From positions 1-26,973 of the forward strand of contig CAYQPF010000062.1 in the NCBI GenBank assembly GCA_964419225.1: a stretch of 26,973 nucleotides of DNA, given 5' to 3'. A model generated the notes under the pieces. That model was not told the DNA's origin and did not search any database. It saw only the letters and a list, made by a program, of their open reading frames with translations. Both the position numbers and the translations under genes were made by a program. Below, piece after piece: positions 8,645-15,517 of the stretch (position 1 is its first letter; each line of letters begins with the position of its first letter). The stretch is from CAYQPF01 sp964419225 (GTDB lineage: Bacteria > Cloacimonadota > Cloacimonadia > Cloacimonadales > CAYQPF01).

Positions 8645-10333
8645 CTACTTCTTCGTGAACGAATCTTTCAAAGAAACAACTCTGTTGAACACAATCTTCT
8701 CCGGAGTGGTATCATAATCAACTGAGAAATAGCCCTGACGCAGGAACTGGAACTTGTCTCCACTCTTGGCACTCTTCAGGCTGGGTTCTGCTTTACAAAC
8801 CGGTAATACCTGCAGAGAGTTAGAATTCATATTGACTTTATAATCCATTCCCTCAGGAACATTCATAGGATCCGGAACATTAAAGAGCTGTTCGTATAGT
8901 CTGACTTCCACATCCAGAGCATGTTCTGCAGATACCCAGTGGGAGGTGCCTTTGACTTTTCTTCCGTCTTCAGTCCATCCACCACGGGATTTGGGATCGT
9001 AAGTACAGATCAATTCTGTGACATTTCCATCTGCATCTTTGATCACATCTTTGCATGTGATATAATAAGCGTGTTTGAGTCTGACTTCTGCTCCAGGGGA
9101 AAGTCTGAACCATTTTTTGGGAGGATTTTCTGTAAAATCTTCTCTTTCGATGTAAATTGTTTTGGAGAAGGGAACCTTTCTGGTTCCTGAGTTTGTATCT
9201 TCTGGATTATTTTCAGCATCGAATTCTTCCACCATGCCATCAGGATAATTCTCGATGGTAACTTTTAGAGGATCCATCACAACCATTACTCTGTTGGCAG
9301 TTAGATTCAGATCGTCTCTGACGCAGAACTGCAGCAAATCATAGTCAACAATACTGCTGGCTTTAGCAACTCCGATCCTGTCGGCAAAGTTACGCAGAGA
9401 TGCGGGAGTAAAACCTCTTCTTCTCATCCCGGCTATTGTAGGCATACGGGGATCGTCCCAGCCGTTAACATAATTCTCTTTAACCAATTCCAACAGCAAT
9501 CTTTTACTCATGACAGTATAACTGAGGTTGAGTCTGGCAAATTCTATCTGTCGGGGGTGACAGGGTACAGGTAACTGATCGAGGCACCAGTCGTACAGAG
9601 GCCGGTGATCTTCGAATTCGAGAGTACAGATAGAATGAGTGATACCTTCCAGAGCGTCTGATATACAATGAGTATAATCATACATAGGATAGATACACCA
9701 TTTATCGCCTGTTCTGTGATGGTGTGCTTTTTTAATTCTATAGATTACGGGGTCTCTCATATTGATATTGGGAGAAGCCATATCGATTTTAGCTCTTAAG
9801 GATCTTGTACCTTCTTCAAACTCTCCGGCTTTCATTCTGCGGAACAGATCAAGATTCTCTTCTACAGAGCGGTTTCTGTTGGGACTGTCAATTCCGGGCT
9901 CGGTTAATGTGCCACGGGTTGTTCGCATTTCTTCCTGATTCAGATCACAGACATAAGCTTTACCGTCGTTAATCAGAATTTCTGCATATTCATATAATTT
10001 TTCATAGTAATCGGAAGCGTAGAAAAGTTTTTCCTTCCAGTCGAAACCCAGCCAATGGACATCTTCCATAATGGAATCCACATATTCCACATCTTCTTTG
10101 GTGGGATTGGTATCATCAAAACGCAGGTGACAAATGCCTTCATAGTCTCTGGCAATCCCAAAGTTCAGGCAGATGGATTTTGCATGGCCGATGTGCAGGT
10201 AGCCATTGGGTTCCGGGGGGAAACGGGTGATTATCTTTTTGTGTTTTCCTGTTTCCAGATCATTATCAATTATATTTCTAATGAAGTTGGACACTTCACT
10301 TTTGGTTGTTTCGGTATTTATTATTTCTTCCAT
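8645..10333 (-). CDS. glnS: Glutaminyl-tRNA synthetase
   Basis: This 562-residue class I aminoacyl-tRNA synthetase charges tRNA-Gln with glutamine using ATP. The signatures are PPEPNG (39-44) followed by HIGH (47-50), and the KMSKS-like loop VMSKR (274-278). The RFDDTNP segment after HIGH and the complete C-terminal anticodon-binding beta-barrels match GlnRS rather than bacterial GltX, and the length is that of bacterial GlnRS. GAGAGGG lies a few bases before the ATG, confirming the start. Many bacteria use the GatCAB transamidation route instead; having glnS suggests direct Gln-tRNA charging. Confidence 0.97.
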   Translation of the reverse strand: MEEIINTETTKSEVSNFIRNIIDNDLETGKHKKIITRFPPEPNGYLHIGHAKSICLNFGIARDYEGICHLRFDDTNPTKEDVEYVDSIMEDVHWLGFDWKEKLFYASDYYEKLYEYAEILINDGKAYVCDLNQEEMRTTRGTLTEPGIDSPNRNRSVEENLDLFRRMKAGEFEEGTRSLRAKIDMASPNINMRDPVIYRIKKAHHHRTGDKWCIYPMYDYTHCISDALEGITHSICTLEFEDHRPLYDWCLDQLPVPCHPRQIEFARLNLSYTVMSKRLLLELVKENYVNGWDDPRMPTIAGMRRRGFTPASLRNFADRIGVAKASSIVDYDLLQFCVRDDLNLTANRVMVVMDPLKVTIENYPDGMVEEFDAENNPEDTNSGTRKVPFSKTIYIEREDFTENPPKKWFRLSPGAEVRLKHAYYITCKDVIKDADGNVTELICTYDPKSRGGWTEDGRKVKGTSHWVSAEHALDVEVRLYEQLFNVPDPMNVPEGMDYKVNMNSNSLQVLPVCKAEPSLKSAKSGDKFQFLRQGYFSVDYDTTPEKIVFNRVVSLKDSFTKK

Positions 10334-10422
10334 TTTTCCCTCTCTTTTCTTTTATCCTAATATCTTATATTAAACTAATCACTTTATATCAGCAACTGCC
10401 AGTCAATTCTCTTTTTCCCAAC

Positions 10423-10436
10423 TAACAACTAACAAA
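10423..10436. repeat. Short heptamer array, TAACAAC type
   Basis: Two units (TAACAAC, TAACAAA) lie in the gap upstream of glnS, of the same type as the arrays at 213-250 and 10483-10510. Confidence 0.6.
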
Positions 10437-10482
10437 AAAGGTTAAACTCTTAGTATCAAGAATTCTCTCCCTTCCCATTAAC

Positions 10483-10510
10483 TGACAACTAATAACTAAC
10501 AACTATCAAC
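10483..10510. repeat. Heptamer array, TAACAAC type, overlapping a gene end
   Basis: Four degenerate units, TGACAAC, TAATAAC, TAACAAC and TATCAAC. The last one covers the stop codon (TGA, complement of 10506-10508) of the minus-strand GNAT gene, so the array supplies that stop. Confidence 0.75.
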
Positions 10511-10919
10511 TTCTCTTAATCATCGTTATATAGCCCTCAAGTTCTGTAAATCCCCACTTTTCATACAAGTGTTTAGCAGAAGGGTTATCCTGATGTACTT
10601 CCAGTTTCAATTGGAGACCGAGTTGTTGAGCATAATCCACGGCCTGTTGCATTAACAACCCTCCGCAACCGGAATTACGGTATTCGGGATGAACTGCCAT
10701 GTGGTGGACATATAATCTTCTGGCATCGCTGGTCAACCAGCAGGTACCGATCATAACCTCATCTTTGTATAGTGTCAGAATCTTGCCGTCTCTTTCCAGA
10801 GTCTGGCGGATTACCTGCAAGTTATCTCCTCTGACAGGATTACCGACACCGCAGAGAATCCAAAGCTGGGAAAGCTCTGCAAATATGACTTCATTAATCT
10901 CTTCTTTAATATAAAGCAT
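10506..10919 (-). CDS. GNAT family N-acetyltransferase
   Basis: This is a 137-residue GNAT domain. The acetyl-CoA-binding motif A is HHMAVHPEYRNSGCGGLL (R/Q-x-x-G-x-G), and the C-terminal DNPSAKHLYEKWGF is the classic motif B of small-molecule acetyltransferases. The frame is open for 26 more codons upstream, but the ATG at 10919 is preferred because AGAGGA lies about eight bases before it and the extra residues look unlike a GNAT N-terminus. The substrate is unknown. The stop codon lies inside a heptamer repeat. Confidence 0.86.
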   Translation of the reverse strand: MLYIKEEINEVIFAELSQLWILCGVGNPVRGDNLQVIRQTLERDGKILTLYKDEVMIGTCWLTSDARRLYVHHMAVHPEYRNSGCGGLLMQQAVDYAQQLGLQLKLEVHQDNPSAKHLYEKWGFTELEGYITMIKRS

Positions 10920-11077
10920 ACTATATTCCTCTCTTCCCAAAATAATTACTCTGGAATAAAAGTCAATAATTCTGTTTGAGAAGATGATTTCTAGCATTTC
11001 CTATTGTAAAAATGAGTTTAATCCAAAAGCTGTAATTGGCACAATAGGCAACCGCACTGCTGGTTATCATTAGTAGG

Positions 11078-11095
11078 CCCGGCATTTATGCCGGG
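11078..11095. repeat. REP-like palindrome CCCGGCAT-TT-ATGCCGGG
   Basis: A perfect inverted repeat with 8-base arms around TT, flanked by GTAGG on the left and TATAA on the right. Its GC-rich stem stands out from AT-rich surroundings. It has the look of mobile REP or MITE-like palindromes and not of a terminator, since no U-tract follows. Confidence 0.65.
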
Positions 11096-11123
11096 TATAA
11101 ACAAAAACCTCCCACCTCTACAC

Positions 11124-11135
11124 GGGCTTTAGCCC
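11124..11135. repeat. REP-like palindrome GGGCT-TT-AGCCC
   Basis: A perfect inverted repeat with 5-base arms around TT, 28 bases after the previous palindrome and with the same stem-TT-stem design. The CACGGGCTTTAGCCC wording is of a type I recognise as common in environmental genomes. Confidence 0.5.
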
Positions 11136-11308
11136 AATATTACCAGTTAATTGAAAAATCGTTAAACCCGGATTGTGCAATAGAGGTTTGCAAACTGGGT
11201 CGAAGATCGTGAAGAGTGAAGGTTTGCAATCGAACGAGGTTATATAATAAATATATGGTGAGTGAGATTGTAAGTCCTTAAAATCTCTTTCTCTCAAAAT
11301 CTCCCCTG

Positions 11309-11336
11309 CACACTGCCTACTGCCCACAGCCCACTG
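11309..11336. repeat. Heptamer tandem array, CCTACTG/CCCACTG type
   Basis: Four units, CACACTG, CCTACTG, CCCACAG and CCCACTG, belong to the same family as the array abutting trkH copy 1 at 3745-3779, but are more degenerate. Confidence 0.75.
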
Positions 11337-11531
11337 TGATAGCTTCAGCCAGATTGTAAAGATTCTACTGCATAGTTCGGGTTAAATATTCTGCCAAAAA
11401 ATGAAAGAATTTTATATGTATTTTTTGCATTTCTCCCTTTTGCGGTCTATTCGGTGGACTTCGGTGGCTTAATTCTCTAAAAATGTCCTTCTTCGTACTT
11501 AATCCCAATTCTCGCTTTCCCTTTCTCTCAC

Positions 11532-11545
11532 TAACAATTAACAAC
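11532..11545. repeat. Short heptamer array, TAACAAC type
   Basis: Two units, TAACAAT and TAACAAC, are followed by a partial TATT. They are of the same family as 213-250. Confidence 0.55.
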
Positions 11546-11643
11546 TATTTTGCCCCTAATACTCTGTGTTCTCAGTGAACTCTGTGAGAAATACTCCCTT
11601 TCCTTTTATGATTAGGTACCAGAATAGTTACAATTTTTCTCTA

Positions 11644-11671
11644 TTGACAAAAATACCCTCTTAGATATAAA
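11644..11671 (+). promoter_or_regulatory. Sigma70-type promoter of the surface-polymer gene pair
   Basis: TTGACA (11644-11649), a 16-base spacer and TATAAA (11666-11671) make a near-consensus promoter. The predicted transcript starts at about 11678, giving a very short leader that contains the ribosome-binding site GGAGGG ahead of the ATG at 11693. Confidence 0.65.
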
Positions 11672-11692
11672 TATTATGGAGGGTGATAAGCC

Positions 11693-13276
11693 ATGAGGTT
11701 TTTGTTTTATCTGGAAAGGGAATTTCACATAAGTTTATTCAGAAATCTAATTGAATATATTTACAACAACACTTTGGGGGAAATAGGAATTTATTCGTTC
11801 GCTTATACTCCTTCGGAAGGACAAAAGATCACGATGGGAATCCGTAAGGAGATCATAGACAGCTATGTTGCCGATAAATATGCAATTGTGACAAATCCCC
11901 GGGCCTATGCTCCGGACATAACCTTTTTAGCTGATTCCAGTTACGAAGCTGTGGAAGGTGTGGGTTTCATCGTCAATATCGGGCATGGAACAATCTCCAA
12001 AGGCAGTTTCTTTACTGAGAACCTTATCTCCCGCAGGGAAAACGCGGCGAATTTGCTTTGCCTGCCCGGAGTCATCCACAAACAGGTTTTGAAAAAGAAT
12101 GTCTATATTCCCATGGAAGTTACCGGCATGCCCAAGTTGGACACTGTTTTCAGCTTGCAGAAAAAGAATCAGGACAAACCTTCCGGTTACCGTCAGGAAT
12201 TACTCAAACAAATGAAGCTTTCTCTATCTAAAACAACAATTCTTTTTGCTCCTACCTTTAATAAGGAGTTTTCTCTGGTTTATCATACGGGAGCTGAGTT
12301 ACGGAAATATATTCCTGTTGAGTACAATCTGATCATAAAATTGCATGGGGTTGCCCCCGAAGAATGGAAAACAGCCTTCCGAAGTTATGCTTTGCATACA
12401 CCTGATACCTATTATTCAGATGATTATGATATCAGCAGTTGTTTTTTGGCTGCAGATCTGATGATCAGTGATATGTCTTCGGTCATCTATGAATTCCTGG
12501 CTTTGAACAAACCTGTTATTCTATTTGACAGTCCTGACAGTGGTACTTTCCGCAAGTTTAATCCTCTGGATATAGAATACAAATTCCGGGATGTGGGCTT
12601 AAGATTTTCTCATCCTGCAGATATTTCTCTAAAAATAGAGAAGTCCTTGAAATTCCCCGCTGATAATAAAAATGTTTCTGCTCAATTTATCGGAGTAAGA
12701 GATAGCAGTTCATCCAAAAAAGTATTGGAATTTTCACTGGAACATTATTCCAGGAAAAAGCTTAAAGGTTGTATTATTATTCTTGATACAAATCCTGTTC
12801 AAACTGCTTTCCTCAAAGAAAGATATCAAAACCAGTTTGAAGTAATTATTCACTCTGACCCACATTATGAAATAGATACCCTGCTTTATACCAATATTTG
12901 GGATATGGTCAAAAGGGAAATTTTAAAAACTAAACAGGACAATATTGTGGTCATGGATTCTTCCTTCAATTATTCCTCACTTTTCCCTTTAATGATGCTC
13001 AATCATCTGAGATATAATGATCCGCACGGACTCGTTGTACCTCTGCAAAGTAATAAACTCCAGGAAACAGGCCAAACTTTAAGCTTTCATTTACCAGAAG
13101 CAAGTAAACTGCCAGAGGAAAGAGTGGGGGTACCCTTGACCTATAATTGTTCAGGACAGTTCAAATATATCAGACGTGCTTCTCTGCGAGCTTTTGCTTT
13201 TAACAAAATTAACTTTGTCCCCTCCGGTTTAACTCAGCACCAGTATCTACTGGCTCTTGACTGCTTTGTTTTCTAA
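11693..13276 (+). CDS. CDP-glycerol glycerophosphotransferase-like protein with extra C-terminal domain
   Basis: This 527-residue protein has, at about 1-355, a Glyphos_transf domain: NIGHGT with H98 (the conserved HGT), VTGMPKLD, and the C-lobe segment SDMSSVIYEFLALNKPVI that binds the nucleotide-activated donor. Family members transfer glycerol- or ribitol-phosphate, or in some cases sugars, to surface polymers. Residues 358-527 form an additional domain (IIILDTNP, VVMDSS) that could be a small GT-A-like fold, but I cannot name it. GGAGGG precedes the ATG and a strong promoter lies just upstream. The next gene follows after one base. In a lipid A-making organism this enzyme probably modifies an envelope glycan and not teichoic acid. 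The product is unknown. Confidence 0.8.
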   Translation: MRFLFYLEREFHISLFRNLIEYIYNNTLGEIGIYSFAYTPSEGQKITMGIRKEIIDSYVADKYAIVTNPRAYAPDITFLADSSYEAVEGVGFIVNIGHGTISKGSFFTENLISRRENAANLLCLPGVIHKQVLKKNVYIPMEVTGMPKLDTVFSLQKKNQDKPSGYRQELLKQMKLSLSKTTILFAPTFNKEFSLVYHTGAELRKYIPVEYNLIIKLHGVAPEEWKTAFRSYALHTPDTYYSDDYDISSCFLAADLMISDMSSVIYEFLALNKPVILFDSPDSGTFRKFNPLDIEYKFRDVGLRFSHPADISLKIEKSLKFPADNKNVSAQFIGVRDSSSSKKVLEFSLEHYSRKKLKGCIIILDTNPVQTAFLKERYQNQFEVIIHSDPHYEIDTLLYTNIWDMVKREILKTKQDNIVVMDSSFNYSSLFPLMMLNHLRYNDPHGLVVPLQSNKLQETGQTLSFHLPEASKLPEERVGVPLTYNCSGQFKYIRRASLRAFAFNKINFVPSGLTQHQYLLALDCFVF

Positions 13277-13277
13277 T

Positions 13278-14174
13278 ATGAATAACAAAATTGCTCTGAA
13301 AATATGTGTCCCCTCACGTGAACAGAGATTCCTCAACTGGGGTGATATCTATTATGCCCAAAGTCTGGCTTTGGAGCTGAATCTGCTCGGATATCAGACT
13401 GATTTGTTTTACCTTAATGAGTGGTATCAGGACCAGGATTATGATATTGTCATCCATTTAAAAGGATTATATAGATACCAAACTAATCCCCGGCAATTTA
13501 ATATTATCTGGATTCTGAACCATCCGGAATTGCATACAACAGAAGAACTCAACAGTTACAACCTGGTTCTTAGCACGTCCCACATCTATGCAGAACAATT
13601 GCAGAAGATCCTTGCAGTGCCGGTACATTTTTTACCACAGGCTGGAGACTCTAAGGTGTTTCAATCTAAACCAGATATTGCAAAAGAATTCCAACTCCTG
13701 TTTGTCGGGAATAACCATTATGCTCAGGAAGGCAGATGCCGGAAAATCGTGCAGGATATTCTGGAAATTGGTTATGAAGATAAACTTACTATCATCGGTG
13801 CAGCATGGAAGGGATTTATCAATCCTGCAAGAATAAAAGCGGAATTTATTCATTGGAAGTACCTGCCTATGGTTTATCAGAAAGCCACAATTGTTTTGAA
13901 TGATCATCAGCATACTATGCGGGAATACGGATTTATAAATAACCGTACCTTTGATCTGGCTTGTATGGAAGCATTCCAGATCTGTGATAATGTTCCCGGT
14001 CTTAATGAATTGCAAATCCCTGTCTATGATACTCCCCAAGAACTGAAAATCCTTATAGATCAATATCTGTACAACACTGATTTAAGAAAGAAAAAAGCAA
14101 AGGAAATTAAAGAAAACACCGCATCCTATTCATTTATCGCACGTGCAAAACAAATCAGAGAATTTATCTGGTAG
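13278..14174 (+). CDS. CgeB/group 1-like glycosyltransferase
   Basis: This 298-residue cytosolic glycosyltransferase is of the GT-B, CgeB/Glyco_trans_1_2 type. The C-terminal half has the characteristic order of a Rossmann strand (LTIIGAAWKGF), then NDHQHTMREYGFINNRTFDLACMEA, then DNVPGLNEL, which form the nucleotide-sugar site. The N-terminal half begins with a strand followed by a glycine-poor acceptor-binding lobe. A TTG seven codons upstream is in frame, but the ATG at 13278, two bases after the preceding stop codon, is more likely. No clear Shine-Dalgarno sequence is visible, so translation is probably coupled to the upstream gene. The stop codon TAG is part of a REP palindrome at 14171. 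The sugar donor and acceptor are unknown. Confidence 0.82.
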   Translation: MNNKIALKICVPSREQRFLNWGDIYYAQSLALELNLLGYQTDLFYLNEWYQDQDYDIVIHLKGLYRYQTNPRQFNIIWILNHPELHTTEELNSYNLVLSTSHIYAEQLQKILAVPVHFLPQAGDSKVFQSKPDIAKEFQLLFVGNNHYAQEGRCRKIVQDILEIGYEDKLTIIGAAWKGFINPARIKAEFIHWKYLPMVYQKATIVLNDHQHTMREYGFINNRTFDLACMEAFQICDNVPGLNELQIPVYDTPQELKILIDQYLYNTDLRKKKAKEIKENTASYSFIARAKQIREFIW

Positions 14175-14198
14175 AGACAGGGCATGCCCTGTCTTTAT
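14171..14198. repeat. REP palindrome upstream of the RAYT gene
   Basis: A copy of the 28-base palindrome built on AGACAGGGCATGCCCTGTCT with outer GTAG...(C)TAC arms. Here the right outer arm is diverged (TTAT). It provides the TAG stop codon of the preceding glycosyltransferase and ends 17 bases before the RAYT start. Confidence 0.88.
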
Positions 14199-14215
14199 GG
14201 ACAAAAGAAGGTGTA

Positions 14216-14851
14216 ATGGACAAATTCCAAAATAAATATCGCATACCCTCAGCAAGATTACAATCGTGGGATTACAGTTGGGCAGGTGTCTATTTTATTA
14301 CCATATGCACACAAAACCGGGAACAATATTTTGGAAATATCGAAAGTGGCATAATGGAGTTATCCAATATTGGTATTATTGCAGATATTCTCTGGCACGA
14401 AATCACTAACCATACAAAAAATGTAGAATCAAGTGCATTTGTGATAATGCCAAACCATATCCACGGAATATTGATTTTAACCGAAGATGGGAGCATTGAC
14501 GACGGAAATTGTGATGGTATCAAAAACGATTCCGTAAAGACAGGGCATGCCCTGTCTCTACCACATGCCCTGTCTCTACGGAATTTACCACAATCACCTG
14601 AACAATCCAAAACAATTGGACAACAGCGTTTTCAAAACATTGGCAAAAATTCTTTATCTTCAGTTATTGGTTCGTACAAATCAGCAGTTACCAAACATGC
14701 TCACCGTTTGGGCTTCGATTTTGGCTGGCAATCACGTTTTCATGACCATATTATACAGAATGATGACGAATTCCAACGCATTGTTGATTACATAATCACC
14801 AATCCCGAAAATTGGGAAACAGATCAATTATTCAAATCTGATAAATTTTGA
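14216..14851 (+). CDS. REP-associated tyrosine transposase (RAYT, IS200/Y1-like)
   Basis: This 211-residue member of the Y1 HUH transposase superfamily has the metal-binding H-x-H motif in MPNHIHGIL (H81 and H83), preceded by the typical VYFITICTQNRE strand. Candidate catalytic tyrosines are Y154 (IGSYKSAVTK) and Y192 (DYIITNPENW); I cannot tell which by eye. Residues 91-135 form a variable insertion, part of which (KTGHALSLPHALSLR) is encoded by an in-frame REP copy plus an 18-base partial duplication. The frame is uninterrupted, so the protein may be functional. It would act on the flanking REP palindromes as single-stranded DNA. The start at 14216 is the ATG closest to the HUH domain; a GAAGGTG lies just upstream. 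Confidence 0.9.
   Translation: MDKFQNKYRIPSARLQSWDYSWAGVYFITICTQNREQYFGNIESGIMELSNIGIIADILWHEITNHTKNVESSAFVIMPNHIHGILILTEDGSIDDGNCDGIKNDSVKTGHALSLPHALSLRNLPQSPEQSKTIGQQRFQNIGKNSLSSVIGSYKSAVTKHAHRLGFDFGWQSRFHDHIIQNDDEFQRIVDYIITNPENWETDQLFKSDKF
14534..14579. repeat. REP palindrome inside the RAYT reading frame, with partial duplication
   Basis: A full palindrome (14534-14561, one mismatch in the outer left arm, GTAAAG instead of GTAGAG) is followed by a second right half, CATGCCCTGTCTCTAC at 14564-14579, which repeats 14546-14561 with an 18-base period. Eighteen bases equal six codons, so the protein repeats HALSLP/HALSLR and the frame is kept. Confidence 0.88.
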
Positions 14852-14880
14852 GAAAATTGGAGACCGGGCATATCATTAAT

Positions 14881-14908
14881 GTAGAGACAGGGCATGCCCT
14901 GTCTCTAC
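14881..14908. repeat. REP palindrome downstream of the RAYT gene
   Basis: A perfect 28-base palindrome with core AGACAGGGCATGCCCTGTCT and outer arms GTAG/CTAC. It lies between the convergent RAYT and DUF374 genes. It is followed by A residues on the plus strand, not by T residues, so it is not a classical intrinsic terminator. Confidence 0.9.
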
Positions 14909-14920
14909 AAAAAAAAACGT

Positions 14921-15517
14921 CTATTCCTCACCAAGATCAAGCATTGCTTTTTGTACTTCAGCCAGCTTTCCCTCAATATCTTCTTTAGTCAGAATATCTA
15001 TCGGCTCGCCATATTTTACGGTTATCGTAGCAAAAGGCTTTGGGATGCGGAACCTGTCCCAGGAATTGATAACCCACTCGGAACTGATAGATGCTTCTGT
15101 TGGCACTATAGGAATTTTCGCCATATAAGCCAAAAAAAGCACTCCATCTTTGATAATTTTGGCAGGCCCTTTCGGCCCGTCAGGTGTTATCGACAATGAA
15201 TGAGTGTCTTTATATTTGAGCATACTCTTCAGTGCTGTGATAGCATTACGCCCTGCAGAACCTCGCACAGGGATGTATCCCAGACTTTCTGCAGGCAGGG
15301 CGATCAATTCCCCATCCTTGGAGGCAGAGATCATGATGACTATATTTTGGTAACGTTGATTGATCATTAAAGGAAGTATGTTTCGGTGCCAAAAAGCAAA
15401 GAGAATTCGCTCCCTGGGATAAGGGTTACCTACTATTTTATACTTCAAGGTCATGTTATAAAGCAAAAGAATTCTATGTGCAATATGTACCAGAAAAAAT
15501 CTCAACAGCTTTTTCAT
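14921..15517 (-). CDS. DUF374 lysophospholipid acyltransferase-like protein
   Basis: This 198-residue protein is of the DUF374 family (LPLAT superfamily), a membrane-associated acyltransferase thought to act in lipid A or phospholipid acylation. The signature blocks are FWHRNILPL (H44 as probable catalytic residue), SASKDGELIA, RGSAGRNA and TPDGPKGPA (111-119). The N-terminal 20 residues are hydrophobic and basic, which suggests a membrane anchor. The start codon overlaps the stop of lpxB by four bases (ATGA), indicating translational coupling and supporting a role in lipid A assembly. Its exact acyl donor and acceptor are unknown. Confidence 0.85.
   Translation of the reverse strand: MKKLLRFFLVHIAHRILLLYNMTLKYKIVGNPYPRERILFAFWHRNILPLMINQRYQNIVIMISASKDGELIALPAESLGYIPVRGSAGRNAITALKSMLKYKDTHSLSITPDGPKGPAKIIKDGVLFLAYMAKIPIVPTEASISSEWVINSWDRFRIPKPFATITVKYGEPIDILTKEDIEGKLAEVQKAMLDLGEE

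Larger units (their letters stand above)
10920..11692. other. Long non-coding region rich in palindromes and short repeats
   Basis: About 770 bases between divergent genes hold no convincing gene. From left to right there are two REP-like palindromes (11078-11095, 11124-11135), two copies of GGTTTGCAA at about 11183 and 11219, a CCTACTG/CCCACTG heptamer array (11309-11336), a TTCGGTGGAC direct repeat (11450-11470), a two-unit TAACAAC array (11532-11545), a degenerate CTCTGTG stretch (11561-11590) and a promoter (11644-11671). The small open frame on the minus strand at 11118-11327 is repeat-derived and is not annotated. Confidence 0.7.
14171..14908 (+). mobile_element. REPtron: RAYT transposase gene bracketed by REP palindromes
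   Basis: One REP lies 17 bases before the transposase gene and another 29 bases after it. Both carry the same 20-base core, and a third copy lies inside the gene. This is the standard arrangement of REP-associated tyrosine transposases, which are known to bind and cleave their cognate REP single strands. No target-site duplication is obvious, and whether the unit is still mobile cannot be judged. Confidence 0.82.

Noticed and set aside
10055..10360. 101-residue plus-strand frame opposite the start of glnS
   Set aside because: It is the complement of a strongly conserved GlnRS region and has no independent signals.
11118..11327. 69-residue open frame on the minus strand in the repeat-rich region
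   Set aside because: It runs across palindromes and a heptamer array, has no ribosome-binding site and resembles no family.
14881..14908. Bidirectional intrinsic terminator between the RAYT and DUF374 genes
   Set aside because: The palindrome is followed by A residues on the plus strand and lacks a U-tract in both directions. Identity with the other copies shows that it is a REP.
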